Shown here piece by piece: positions 43,879 to 52,607 of a stretch of DNA of 64,000 bases. Both the position numbers and the translations under genes were made by a program. Where the stretch lies: NCBI GenBank assembly GCA_034211175.1, contig JAXHUH010000063.1, positions 19,524 through 83,523 of the forward strand. The letters are read 5' to 3'. Source of the DNA: JAXHUH01 sp034211175 (lineage in GTDB: Bacteria > Actinomycetota > Acidimicrobiia > Acidimicrobiales > CAIXPF01). Under the pieces are notes generated by a model, which made no database searches, was not told the DNA's origin, and saw only the letters and a program-made list of their open reading frames with translations. The stretch's first letter is position 1, and each line of letters opens with the position of its first letter.

Positions 43879-46800
43879 TCAGGCGCGGCCGGGCTGGATC
43901 GTCGCGTCGGCCAGCGACCGTGAGGCCTCGGTTCGGAGGCGGGCCGCAGTTGCTGCGGTGGCGGTCCGGCCGACCGAGCGCCTGCCGTCGGCGAGCGCGG
44001 TGACCCCGGCCCGCAGCAGTGGGTCCTCGGCGAGGAGGTAGGTGAGCTCACCGAGGTAGAGGTGGCGCTCGTCCTCGGGGACGTCGGCGAGGAGGCGTTC
44101 CACCGCGGCCTCCATGCCGGCCCCGTCGACGCCGGGGAGGGCGTCGGCCATCCGGCTGGTCGCATCGGCCGCCGCACGTGGTCCACCGACCGGGACGGCG
44201 GTGTCGGGCAGTGGGGCGGCGAGGAGGGCGTGGGCGTCGACGATGCCGGCGCCGTACTCACTCGCGTCCCAGTTCGCCGGGACCCGGCTGGTCGTCGTCA
44301 GCAGATGGCGGAACACACCCTGGAGGTTCGGGGCGCCGTAGCGGGCGATCAGCGCATCCCGGCCGTGATGCTCCAGCCACAGCGCGGCGACACCCGCGGT
44401 CTGCGCGACGGCGTACGAGGTGCCCGAGCTGCGGGAGGTCCGCGTGTGCTCGTCCTTGCGCGCCTTGGCGGCATGGACGCTCTCGCCGGGGGCGGAGATG
44501 TCGACGGCCGTCCCGTGGGAGGAGCCCGACCATGACTCGTCCGCGATGTTGGTGGCCGCCACCGCGATCACCTCGGAGTAGCTCGCCGGGGCGACGACGA
44601 AGCCGACCTCGTTGCCGGCGGCGGCCAGCACGAGGAGCCCGTCGCCGATCGCGGCTCGGATCGCGGTGCGCAACGACGACGAGAACCCGATGCCGCCGAG
44701 GCTCATCGAGATGACGTGGCAGCCGCTCGCCCTGGCGTACTCGACGGCGCGGGCGACATCGCCGTCGAAGACGAGCGCGACGGTGGTGATGGCGCGGATC
44801 GGCACGAGGGTCGAGCCCGGCGCCGTCCCGGTGACGATGGCCGGGTTGCGGCTGACGATGACCGAGCCGGTCGAGGTCCCGTGGCCCGGGTTGCCCAACA
44901 GCCCGAAGAACCCCTTCTTCAGCGGGTCGAGTGCGTTGTCGTCGTCGTCGAGCACGTCCCGGTCCCTGGTCAGGTCGAGGGCACCGAGGAGCTCCGCGTG
45001 CTTCGTGTAGCCGGTATCGGGGTGGCCGACCACGACGCCGGCGCCGTTGACGTCGAACGTCTTCGAGGCCAGCGGGACCCGCAGCGACTCGAGCGCCCAC
45101 GCCGGGTCCTCGGTACCGGGGAGCGGCGTCGTGGCCCCGCCGCCGGCGCGGCGCAGGTCGTCGGTGTCCTCGACGAGCTCGCGTCCGAACACGGTCGTGC
45201 CGAGGTCGGGCTGGACCTCCCAACCGGTCGTCGCCATCAGCCGACGGGCGAGCTCGAAGGCGGCGCGGCGCCGGCTCGCCGGGCTGGTGCCCGGCGGCCG
45301 GCGGTGCACGGCGAAGTGCTCGTCGAGCGGCGGAGCCGGGATCTCACCGTCCATCGCGAACAGGTGCCGGACCGCGACCTCGTCGGTCGACGCCCCGGTG
45401 TCCCACGCCGCGTCGACCGCCGCCCGAACGTCGTCGGGCGACGCGCCCGGCGCGTGGACGAGGAACCGGACGGCCTCCGGCACCGCCGCCGAGCCGACCC
45501 GCTGGTGGTGCGCCACCGTGTCGACGACCGCGGTGCCGTCACCATCGTGGGCGGGTACGAAGACGAAGCTCCGGGCGGCGGCCAGCTCGCCGCGGTCGAA
45601 CCCCTCGAGCCGCAGCTCGGTGGCCCCGAGCGCACCGGGCACAACCAACGTCGGGGCACCGTTGCCGTCGACGCCGGCGCCGAGATCGATCGTGGCGCGG
45701 GGCCGGTCGTCGACGTAGGCGTCGACCCGGTCGAGCCCGGCGACATCGAGGCTCAGCACGAGCCCACCCGTGTTGTCGACCCCACCGGCCGCGTCGAGGC
45801 GACGGACGGGCCGGGCGGCCAGCAGCTCACCGGCGAGGTCGAGGAGGTCCGCGTTCTCGTCGGTCAGGTCACGCCGGGTCACGTCGTGGCGCACGTCGGG
45901 TGCGACGCCGAGGTCCTCCACCGGCGTGCCCGCCGCGGGCCCGACCCGCAGCGTGCGGCGGATCGACACCCGCATCCCCACGCCCGCCGGCAGGCTGCCG
46001 TAGGGCGTGGCCTCGACGTCGGTGTAGAGCGCTCGGAGGAGGTCGTGGGTCCACACGTTCGCCCCACCGGCACCGGTGTTCGGGTCGACGCCGATGACCG
46101 GGCCGACGCCGTGGTCCTGGAACCCTGCGGCGAAGATGTCGGTGGCCGAGTAGCAGCGGGCGTCGGTGACCAGGACCGCCGGCCGGTGGACCTGCTGGCC
46201 GAGCGCGTTCGCCGCGTCGGTCGGCGTGATCGGGAACGCCCGGGAGAACACCGCCCCCGTGCGCAACGACTCCTCCAGCGAGCCGAGCCACGGGCCGAGG
46301 TCGATGCCGCCCTCGCCGAAGGCGTGCTGGCGGCACAGCTCGAGGTTCACCTGGGTGCCGATGAACTGCACCGGCTCGGGCGTGATCGGGTGTGGCGTCA
46401 GCGTCTGGAGCAGCAGCTCCGCCGCCCAGATGTGACCGCCACCGTTGCCGCGCACGTCGACGATCAGCCCGTCGGTCCCCAGCTCCTCGGCGAGCCGGAC
46501 GAACTCGAGCACGAACCCCCACGGGTCGTCGGTGTTGAACGTGAAGATGCGCAGGTGGCCGAACCTGCCAGAGGTTGTCGAGACACGCCGCGCCCGGAAG
46601 AAGCCCGGCATCTGCGTGACGACCTCGTCGGCGTCTCGCCGGGGTGCGGACGCGAGGCCGCGCAACTCCCGCGCCGCGGGTTGCTGCGCGAACAGCAGCT
46701 TGTGGGCCCGACTGGTTGCATCACCGTCGAGATCGATGCCCATCGCGGTCTCGGTGTCGGTCACCTGGGGGCCGTCGGCCGTCATCGCCGGCAGGTTGTC

Positions 46801-47538
46801 GGCGACGAGCCACGGGATGCGCAGCTCCCGGGTCGTGCCGTCGCCGGATTCGACGACCAGGTCGACCCAGTCCGCCTCGGGCGGCAGGTGGATGACGAGC
46901 GGTCGGACCGTGAGCGACTCGACGCCCCGGGCGTGGCGGGCCGCGTCGTTGCTGCCGGCGAAGCGGTCGGCGTTGGCGGCGATCGCTCGACCGATCGTGC
47001 TCCCGTTCCAGTGGGTGATCACGTCGCCGCGAGTGAGCTCCTCGAAGCCGTCGGCGACGTGGGAGACGAGGTGACGGCGCGCCCCGTCCTCCCAGAACTC
47101 CTCGACCATGAACGGGAGGAACGCCACCTTCGAGCCGTACGGCTCGGGCAGGAGGTAGTTGGTGTGCAGGTCGCGCACCGAGTGGAAGATCGACGACATC
47201 TCGGCGTGGAACCCACGGTCGGTGAGCTCTTCGTCATCGACGGGATTGGTGAGCCGGGCTCGCAGGAGCCGCAGTCGTTGCACCGGGTCGACGGCGTGCA
47301 TCGCCGCCTTCAGTGGCAGATGGACGTAGTTGCCCTCGAGCAGCACCTGCGCCTGGTCGACGATGGTGAGGCGCTCGTCTGCGGTGAGCGTGTCGGCAAC
47401 GGACTCCCGGAACGAGGTCAGCGCAACCGCGCCCTCGAAGCGGCCGGCCAACTCGTCGGCCGCCGCCCGGGCGAGTCCGCTGGCGAGCGACCGGGCTGCG
47501 TCCTCGACCCGACCGGCACCGTCTCGGCCTTCCCCCAT
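43879..47538 (-). CDS. S41-S8 double serine protease fusion
   Basis: A 1,219-residue protein without signal peptide or membrane helix. An N-terminal helical region (1-100) is followed by an S41 tail-specific protease unit: SVRDLHTNYLLPEPYG, a substrate-groove region, GLIVDVRGNGGGHIW, and the catalytic Ser464 in CYSATDIFAAGF. A beta-rich connector (about 560-800) leads to an S8 subtilase with the full triad: Asp841 (VGHPDTGY), His886 (GHGTSTGS) and Ser1041 (SGTSYAV). The final 130 residues are helical. ATG 47538 is chosen. The substrate is unknown; both active sites look intact. It lies downstream of the LysM gene on the same strand. Confidence 0.85.
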   Translation of the reverse strand: MGEGRDGAGRVEDAARSLASGLARAAADELAGRFEGAVALTSFRESVADTLTADERLTIVDQAQVLLEGNYVHLPLKAAMHAVDPVQRLRLLRARLTNPVDDEELTDRGFHAEMSSIFHSVRDLHTNYLLPEPYGSKVAFLPFMVEEFWEDGARRHLVSHVADGFEELTRGDVITHWNGSTIGRAIAANADRFAGSNDAARHARGVESLTVRPLVIHLPPEADWVDLVVESGDGTTRELRIPWLVADNLPAMTADGPQVTDTETAMGIDLDGDATSRAHKLLFAQQPAARELRGLASAPRRDADEVVTQMPGFFRARRVSTTSGRFGHLRIFTFNTDDPWGFVLEFVRLAEELGTDGLIVDVRGNGGGHIWAAELLLQTLTPHPITPEPVQFIGTQVNLELCRQHAFGEGGIDLGPWLGSLEESLRTGAVFSRAFPITPTDAANALGQQVHRPAVLVTDARCYSATDIFAAGFQDHGVGPVIGVDPNTGAGGANVWTHDLLRALYTDVEATPYGSLPAGVGMRVSIRRTLRVGPAAGTPVEDLGVAPDVRHDVTRRDLTDENADLLDLAGELLAARPVRRLDAAGGVDNTGGLVLSLDVAGLDRVDAYVDDRPRATIDLGAGVDGNGAPTLVVPGALGATELRLEGFDRGELAAARSFVFVPAHDGDGTAVVDTVAHHQRVGSAAVPEAVRFLVHAPGASPDDVRAAVDAAWDTGASTDEVAVRHLFAMDGEIPAPPLDEHFAVHRRPPGTSPASRRRAAFELARRLMATTGWEVQPDLGTTVFGRELVEDTDDLRRAGGGATTPLPGTEDPAWALESLRVPLASKTFDVNGAGVVVGHPDTGYTKHAELLGALDLTRDRDVLDDDDNALDPLKKGFFGLLGNPGHGTSTGSVIVSRNPAIVTGTAPGSTLVPIRAITTVALVFDGDVARAVEYARASGCHVISMSLGGIGFSSSLRTAIRAAIGDGLLVLAAAGNEVGFVVAPASYSEVIAVAATNIADESWSGSSHGTAVDISAPGESVHAAKARKDEHTRTSRSSGTSYAVAQTAGVAALWLEHHGRDALIARYGAPNLQGVFRHLLTTTSRVPANWDASEYGAGIVDAHALLAAPLPDTAVPVGGPRAAADATSRMADALPGVDGAGMEAAVERLLADVPEDERHLYLGELTYLLAEDPLLRAGVTALADGRRSVGRTATAATAARLRTEASRSLADATIQPGRA

Positions 47539-47665
47539 GGCACGCCCCCTCGAACTGGCGGGCCGGCCCGACGGCTCTGCACTCGCCGGTGCACTCCCGA
47601 AGCCCGCATCCGCTAGAGCCCGGCGCCCCGGCCGTTGATACAGCCGGGCCCGCCTGTCCGTCTGA

Positions 47666-48688
47666 TCAGCCCGGCGGGGGGAGGTGGAAGACCTGGCCGG
47701 GGAAGACGAGGTCGGGGTTGGTGGGATCCGCGAGGGTGTCGCGGTTGGTGTCGATGAGGCGCTGCCAGTAGGGGGCGATCTCGGCGTCGGTGGCGGGGCG
47801 GCCGAGGTGGCGGGCGACGGTGTCCTCGGCGACGTGCCACAGGTGGTCGCCGGACTCGATCGTCCAGGTCGTCGGGGCGACGTCGGCGGCCTGCTCGGTG
47901 GCGACCTCGGGCGACGGCGCGGGTAGCTCGTCCGCGGTCTCTGCGGGTGCGGCGCGCTCGGCGAGGTCCCGGACGAACGCGCCGGCGTCGGTGGCGGCGC
48001 CGTCGAGCGCCTCGTCGACGAGGTCGGCCGCACCGTTCACCGGCTCGGCAGCGTCGGTGAGGTCGATCACCGGGTCGGCCGCCTCGTCGGCGGTCGCGTC
48101 GGCCTCCTCGATCTCGTCGGTCTCGTCGGTCTCGTCGGCGTCCGCCTCGACCTCGTCCTCCTCAGCGGCCTCGTCCATGTCCTCGATGCGAAGGACCGGG
48201 GGCTCGTCGTCGGCGTCCCGGTCGTCGCTGTCGACGAAGCCGCCGAAGGGGAGCGACGGTGCGGCCAGATCGACCGCGGGGAGGTCGACGTGGTCGCGGG
48301 CGACGAGGGCGGTGGCGGGGAGCGCGGAGATGGCGAGGCTGGTGGCCGCGAAGCTGAGGCCGACGGCGCCGCTGACCACCCGGCGCACCGGCGGCAGGGT
48401 GATCAGGTCGGCCCATTCGACCAGCGCGGGGATGCGGCTGAGGCGAGCGACAACCCCGAGCGCGGTGACGAGCGCGAGGTACCAGGCGAGGCCCCAGGCG
48501 ACGAGGCGCAGCACGGCGATCGACGCGAAGACGGGGCCGACGTCCTCGGCCCACGCGCTGAGTGCACCGGGGTCACGCAGCGGGGGCGCAGCGAGGGATC
48601 CGGTGCCGAGTCGGTCGAGCGACCAGATCGCGGTGGCGACGGCCGCGGACCACAGCACCAGCGTGACGACGGCACGGACGCGGCTCAT
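47666..48688 (-). CDS. Membrane protein with C-terminal LysM domain
   Basis: A 340-residue protein with three hydrophobic helices in the first 130 residues, then a strongly acidic stretch (about 155-215, rich in Asp, Glu and Ala) and a C-terminal LysM domain (about 270-338: TWTIESGDHLWHVAEDTVAR, then NPDLVFPGQVFHLP). LysM binds peptidoglycan, so the protein spans membrane and wall. Its ATG overlaps the stop of the gene before it (ATGA), and it sits at the end of the TadE/TadG-like cluster, suggesting a pilus-anchoring or assembly role. Confidence 0.78.
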   Translation of the reverse strand: MSRVRAVVTLVLWSAAVATAIWSLDRLGTGSLAAPPLRDPGALSAWAEDVGPVFASIAVLRLVAWGLAWYLALVTALGVVARLSRIPALVEWADLITLPPVRRVVSGAVGLSFAATSLAISALPATALVARDHVDLPAVDLAAPSLPFGGFVDSDDRDADDEPPVLRIEDMDEAAEEDEVEADADETDETDEIEEADATADEAADPVIDLTDAAEPVNGAADLVDEALDGAATDAGAFVRDLAERAAPAETADELPAPSPEVATEQAADVAPTTWTIESGDHLWHVAEDTVARHLGRPATDAEIAPYWQRLIDTNRDTLADPTNPDLVFPGQVFHLPPPG

Positions 48689-49461
48689 GGCGAAGGCTCC
48701 TGGTTCATGGTGTCGGGGGAGGTGGAGTCGACTGGGGTGGTATTGAGAGGGACGGTGACGGCGGGGACGGGTTGGCCGGTCGGGCCGACCGGGGTCGGCA
48801 GGGCGGCGCAGTCGGGCGCCGGACGGAGGTCCACGGCATCGGCGGCGGTACCGATGAGCTCGCCGACGACGTCCTCACCGGGTGTGGCCAGGTGCCGGAA
48901 GCGGTAGATCGCACCGGTGGACGGTCGGAGCACGGCGATCGTCGGCGGCTCGCACCACTCGTCGGACGCGATCGCGATGTCACCGGGACGGCCGACCGTG
49001 TAGGTCGCTCCGTCGACCGTGACGGACGCGGGCTCCTTCGGGCTCGGGGCCGGTTCCGGCGCCTCCGTGTCTGGCGCGTTCGCGGCCGACGAGGCCGGTG
49101 CCGCGGCGAGTGCGGCGGCGATGGCGACGAGGGCGGCGACCGCGATGGCGGGTGTTGTCCGGGTCGCGGCCGGGCGGCGACGGGTCGGGGTCGCGGCGCG
49201 GACCCGGGCGGCGAAGGTTCGGGCGGGTGGCCGCTTGCGCGCATCGTCGCTCCGTGCGGCGGCGGCGAGCTGCTCGAGCCGCATCCGTTGGCCCGGATCG
49301 AGGTGGGTTCGGTGCCCCTCGAGGATCGACGCGAGCTCGTCGCCGAGGGCCCGCACGGCATCGGGATCCGGCGCACCGGTCGCGACGGCGAGCGATGCGG
49401 CCTCGTCGGCACGGTCGGCCAACTCCCGGAGCTCGGTGATCGCCGCCGTCGGATCCGCCAT
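48685..49461 (-). CDS. Single-pass membrane protein of the Tad-like cluster
   Basis: A 258-residue protein. The N-terminal 80 residues are helical and charged, a basic Arg/Pro/Thr stretch follows, then one membrane helix (about 108-127, AIAVAALVAIAAALAAAPA) and an external part with paired Cys residues (DEWCEPPTIAVLRPSTGAIY and APDCAALP). No family is recognised. It is translationally coupled to the LysM gene. TATATC lies 7 nt before the ATG at 49461, suggesting a separate leaderless start for this pair. Confidence 0.6.
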   Translation of the reverse strand: MADPTAAITELRELADRADEAASLAVATGAPDPDAVRALGDELASILEGHRTHLDPGQRMRLEQLAAAARSDDARKRPPARTFAARVRAATPTRRRPAATRTTPAIAVAALVAIAAALAAAPASSAANAPDTEAPEPAPSPKEPASVTVDGATYTVGRPGDIAIASDEWCEPPTIAVLRPSTGAIYRFRHLATPGEDVVGELIGTAADAVDLRPAPDCAALPTPVGPTGQPVPAVTVPLNTTPVDSTSPDTMNQEPSP

Positions 49462-49502
49462 GGGTCGAGATATACCGAAAGTGTCTGTCGGTGTCTCTAG
49501 GA

Positions 49503-49961
49503 TCAACGTTGGATGGCGGTGGCCGTCGCCGCCGCGGTCACGACCGTCGCGCCGCCCCGGCCGATGTCGGGCGTGAACAGGTGCTCCACCGACTCGGTGA
49601 GCTCGACGCTGACCGTCGTCGGGTCGACGATGGTCACGACCGGTGGCCGGGCGAGGTCGTCGAGGACGCCGGACGCGGCGAGCGAGGTGCGCACGACGAG
49701 GGCGGCGCGGTCGGGGTCGATCACGTACTCGCCGGTCGCCCGGAAGTGGTCGACGTCGAGACCGGCGGTGGCGGCGTCGTCGGCGGCGGAGGCCGCCAGG
49801 TCGGTCAGCTCGATGCGGCGGGTGAGGACCCGGGAGCTGTCGATGGCGATGGCGCCGAGGATCAGCACGACGAGGATGAGCGCCGGCATCAGCATCAGCA
49901 CCGAGCCGCGCTCGCCGTCCGAGCCGCGGCTGGGGCCAGGACACACAGGGTCAGAAGGCAC
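49503..49961 (-). CDS. TadG-like pilus assembly protein
   Basis: A 152-residue protein with an N-terminal prepilin-like segment: GERGSVLMLMPALILVVLIL, a helix of about 20 residues, then RIELTDLAASAADDAATAGLD. This is the typical front of TadG/Flp pilus assembly proteins (charged Gly-rich turn then helix). The rest is beta-rich. It probably forms a minor pseudopilin of a Flp/Tad system. Its start overlaps the end of the TadE-like gene before it. Confidence 0.72.
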   Translation of the reverse strand: MPSDPVCPGPSRGSDGERGSVLMLMPALILVVLILGAIAIDSSRVLTRRIELTDLAASAADDAATAGLDVDHFRATGEYVIDPDRAALVVRTSLAASGVLDDLARPPVVTIVDPTTVSVELTESVEHLFTPDIGRGGATVVTAAATATAIQR

Positions 49962-50430
49962 AGCCGTCTCCTTCGAGGCCGGAGCGCCACGGGTCGACGA
50001 GGGCCGAGTGGGTGGCGCTGACCCGCTGGGAGGCGATGCCCCGCCCGAACGGCAGGACGACCCGAGGCGCGACGAGCGAGACCTCGACGGTCACCCGGGC
50101 GCAGCGCTCGAAGCCGTCCGGGTTCGAGACGACAACGGTCGGGGTGATCTCGGAGCGGCCGAGCCCGTCGAGGACGTCGGCGGCCGCGGTGGTGGCGCCG
50201 GCGACGCGGGCGGTGTCGCCGGCGGTCGGGTCGGCCTCGACGTAGGTGCGGGCGGCTTCGCGGGCCGCGGTCGCAGCGGCGGCGCGAACGTCGACCATCG
50301 CCCAGACGTTGGCAACGAACAGGGCGCCGACGAGGAGGACGAGGAAGCCGAACGGCAGGGCCTCGGCGCCGCCGACGTAGCCGTCGTCGCCTCGGAGCCT
50401 GCGCGCCCGCCAGGGGCCTGGTGTTGTCAT
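49951..50430 (-). CDS. TadE-like minor pilin
   Basis: A 159-residue protein with a basic start, DDGYVGGAEALPFGFLVLLV, a 20-residue helix and the usual AAAATAAREAARTYVE amphipathic follow-on of TadE-like proteins. The C-terminal half is beta-rich and has two Cys that could pair. The stop region overlaps the next gene; the start overlaps the preceding TadE-like gene (ATGA). Confidence 0.75.
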   Translation of the reverse strand: MTTPGPWRARRLRGDDGYVGGAEALPFGFLVLLVGALFVANVWAMVDVRAAAATAAREAARTYVEADPTAGDTARVAGATTAAADVLDGLGRSEITPTVVVSNPDGFERCARVTVEVSLVAPRVVLPFGRGIASQRVSATHSALVDPWRSGLEGDGCAF

Positions 50431-50864
50431 CGGAGCGTCTCCGTGCGGACGACGACCGTGCGGTCGACCACGCCCATGCCGAGCACGTCGCGGAACGACG
50501 CGGGCAGCAGGACGGGTGCGTTCGCCCGGACGCGGAGGTGGACGGCGTCGCCGTCGGTGCCGGACCAGTCGACGGTGATGTCGTCGCCCAGCACCTCCCG
50601 CAGCCGCTCCTCGGCCCGGTCGACGCCGGCCGCGGAGGGCACGCCGGAGACGGTGGCGGAGCGGGCCGCGACCCGGGCCGCGTCACCCGCGGCGTGGGTC
50701 ACCCGTGAGGTCGTGAGCAGGTGGAACGCCAGTTGGGTGGCGAACAACATGAGGATCATGACGACGAGGAAGCCGAGCGCGGAGGAGAACAGGCCGCTGC
50801 CGGCGTCGCCCCGGAGGCGGTCGTCGTCCACCCCTCGGGCTGCGATGTCGCCGGCAGCGGTCAT
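50427..50864 (-). CDS. TadE-like minor pilin
   Basis: A 145-residue protein with RLRGDAGSGLFSSALGFLVV, a long hydrophobic helix, then VTHAAGDAARVAARSATVSG and a beta-rich end (TVDWSGTDGDAVHLRVRANA). This is another TadE-like protein. ATG 50864 has GGGAG upstream. It is the first intact gene of the cluster; its upstream neighbour is the truncated pilin-like gene at 50894. Confidence 0.75.
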   Translation of the reverse strand: MTAAGDIAARGVDDDRLRGDAGSGLFSSALGFLVVMILMLFATQLAFHLLTTSRVTHAAGDAARVAARSATVSGVPSAAGVDRAEERLREVLGDDITVDWSGTDGDAVHLRVRANAPVLLPASFRDVLGMGVVDRTVVVRTETLR

Positions 50865-50893
50865 GGTCAGCTCTCCCTCGGTCCCCGGCCGTC

Positions 50894-51016
50894 TCAGGCG
50901 CCGACGATGGTGTCGATCTCGCCGTTGACGCCGCCCTCGATGCGGGTCCAGATCGTCTGGAAGCCGACCCACATCAGGCCGCCGAGGAACGCCATGATCA
51001 GCACGGCGATGGCGTG
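50894..51016 (-). pseudogene. 3' remnant of a pilin-like gene cut by the element
   Basis: A frame ending at TGA 50896-50894 encodes AIAVLIMAFLGGLMWVGFQT and a short polar end (RIEGGVNGEIDTIVGA), like the C-terminal part of a small Flp-type pilin. Going upstream it meets a stop at 51037-51035 with no normal start and no leader peptide. GC-rich host-like codons give way at about 51014 to a different sequence. The 5' half and the rest of a Tad locus (ATPase, TadB, TadC) are missing from the window. Confidence 0.65.
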
Positions 51017-51040
51017 ACTACATGTACCACCCCCTCATGG

Positions 51041-51095
51041 CCCCCCAAGGGGTCTTCGGTACCCCCCAAGGGGGGTGACTCCCCCGGAGGGGAGT
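51041..51095. repeat. Three tandem hairpins near the element's left end
   Basis: Three short palindromes in a row: CCCCCCAAGGGG (51041-51052), CCCCCCAAGGGGGG (51062-51075) and ACTCCCC-CGGA-GGGGAGT (51078-51095). They lie between the junction and the first element gene. They may terminate transcription entering from either side, or serve as protein-binding arms near the attachment site. Confidence 0.7.
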
Positions 51096-51166
51096 GCCGA
51101 GGGGGTGGGCACGGGTGCACCAGGGGGTTCCTCGGACCAGACGACGACCGAGCCTGAGGAGCCGGG

Positions 51167-51445
51167 ATGACGGACACCGCCAAGCATGCGAGCGGACAGA
51201 CCGATGTGAGGCCGGGACCGGGCCTCACGAAGGACGGCAAGGAACGCCGGAACTACCCCACGGTCCAGATCTCGGGTCGGCACAACGAGAAGGTCGAGCA
51301 GCTCCGCTCCCGACTCCAGATGACCCGGCAGGAGGTCGCCGAACTGGCGCTCGACCTCCTCGACCGCCACACCGAGGCCAAGACGGTCGAGACGAAGCAG
51401 GAACGCGCCGAGCGGATCCTTCGCGAGTCGCTGGGGCAGGGGTGA
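51167..51445 (+). CDS. Ribbon-helix-helix-like protein
   Basis: A 92-residue protein with a polar N-terminal arm, a strand (YPTVQISG) and helices RHNEKVEQLRSRLQMTRQEV and LALDLLDRHTEAK, which fit a ribbon-helix-helix DNA-binding fold. As the first gene of the rightward module it is a good candidate for its regulator or a plasmid-copy/relaxation factor. GAGGAG precedes the ATG. The stop overlaps the next start (GTGA). Confidence 0.55.
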   Translation: MTDTAKHASGQTDVRPGPGLTKDGKERRNYPTVQISGRHNEKVEQLRSRLQMTRQEVAELALDLLDRHTEAKTVETKQERAERILRESLGQG

Positions 51446-51663
51446 CCGCCCCCGCATCACAAGGCGAGGTTCGCCAACAGGCCGTGTACTTGCCGACCGC
51501 CCATTGGAGGCAGTTGCTCGTCGACACGGCAGGCACTCCCGCCGGCGGTTCCACCGTCATCGCAGCACTCGTTGCCCGGTACTGCGACCAGATGTCCCCC
51601 GAGGAGCGGACAACCGTCCTCGATGAGGCCGGGCAGATCGCACGAGCTCGACGAGCCCAGTAG
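51442..51663 (+). CDS. Small protein, second ribbon-helix-helix candidate
   Basis: A 73-residue protein starting at GTG 51442, which overlaps the previous stop. It has a strand-like QQAVYLP segment followed by helices (HWRQLLVDTAG, STVIAALVARYCDQM), so a ribbon-helix-helix fold is possible. The function is unknown. The longer frame from 51094 is rejected because it overlaps the preceding gene. Confidence 0.45.
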   Translation: MTAPASQGEVRQQAVYLPTAHWRQLLVDTAGTPAGGSTVIAALVARYCDQMSPEERTTVLDEAGQIARARRAQ

Positions 51664-51750
51664 CGCCAACCAACAACCGAAGCGGCCCCCGCCGGAGCTG
51701 GAACCTCCGACGAGGGCCTCACCACACCGGACCTACACAGGAGGCCCGAC

Positions 51751-52137
51751 ATGGCTGAGAGCCATTCTCCCACCGACCCGACGTCGGACGTGTCCGACCG
51801 TCGGCACGCACTCCGCCTCACCGCCGCAGCGCTTGCCTGTGCGGCAGCTGCCGTGTGGCAGGCGGCCATCGGCAGCACCGGCCATGCAGCGGGCCTTCTC
51901 GCTGCTGTCGTGCTCGCAGTCGGAGTGATCTACGCCGAGACCGTCGAGCACCGCCTGGCCTTCGCCGCCCTGGCCCAGCTCAATGCAGCCGAGCGGCGCA
52001 TGGTCGAGCAGGCGGTCCCGATCGCTGACCCACCCCCGCCAGCCCTGCCAGCGCCGGGGACGGACCAGGCACCGCGGGTCACCTCGCCTGTGTCGCCGGC
52101 CGGTCGGCGAGCGGCCAGCAACGGGAGCGCGTCGTGA
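51751..52137 (+). CDS. Small membrane protein (Spd-like candidate)
   Basis: A 128-residue protein with two hydrophobic helices (ALRLTAAALACAAAAVWQAA and AAGLLAAVVLAVGVIYAET) and a Pro-rich tail. Small membrane proteins beside TraB in actinomycete conjugative plasmids (Spd proteins) help spread DNA between cells; the match is by context only. AGGAGG lies 6 nt before the ATG. Confidence 0.45.
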   Translation: MAESHSPTDPTSDVSDRRHALRLTAAALACAAAAVWQAAIGSTGHAAGLLAAVVLAVGVIYAETVEHRLAFAALAQLNAAERRMVEQAVPIADPPPPALPAPGTDQAPRVTSPVSPAGRRAASNGSAS

Positions 52138-52607
52138 CGGCCCGAACCGCAGACGCCACCGCGAGCCGCTCTGAGCGCCCCGCAGGCGCCGTCGGGTCCG
52201 TTTCCCCGTCCGACGGCAACGAAGCCGGGAGCCACGGATGGACGGGCCTCTCCAGCGACGCCGACGCCGTCGAAGGTGGCCGCATCTGCCTCGAGTGCCG
52301 ACGACCGCTCGGCCCGGTCCGTCGCAGCGACACGAAGTACCACCCCGCGTGCCGGTCTCGAAGGAACAACAAGATCCGCGCGCTGCGAAAGCAAATGACA
52401 CAGGTCGCCGCGCACGGAATGAATCGCAGCCGATCGACCCCCGGAATTCCCGGACATCGAATCGCCGCCGACAACCCGGTGACCCAACCCTCGCACTCGT
52501 CGACCCCCCATGGCCCAGCTTCGCTGGGACCAAGGGGGGCACGAGGAGCGGGTGGCGGGGCTGCACCCCTTGCGACTCCCGGAGGCTGGAATGCCGAAGG
52601 TCATTAA
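52134..52607 (+). CDS. Zinc-binding-motif protein
   Basis: A 157-residue protein, GTG start overlapping the previous stop (GTGA). A central motif CLECRRPLGPVRRSDTKYHP, completed by an A then C, gives CxxC...HxxxC, a treble-clef-like zinc site followed by a basic helix. Similar short zinc proteins are common on actinobacterial plasmids and phages. The flanks are disordered. The last 17 nt overlap the next gene. Confidence 0.5.
   Translation: MTARTADATASRSERPAGAVGSVSPSDGNEAGSHGWTGLSSDADAVEGGRICLECRRPLGPVRRSDTKYHPACRSRRNNKIRALRKQMTQVAAHGMNRSRSTPGIPGHRIAADNPVTQPSHSSTPHGPASLGPRGARGAGGGAAPLATPGGWNAEGH

Noticed and set aside
47539..48033. N-terminal extension of the S41-S8 frame up to 48033
   Set aside because: The extension is Ser/Pro/Arg/Thr-rich and antisense-like, overlapping the LysM gene; ATG 47538 gives a sensible start.
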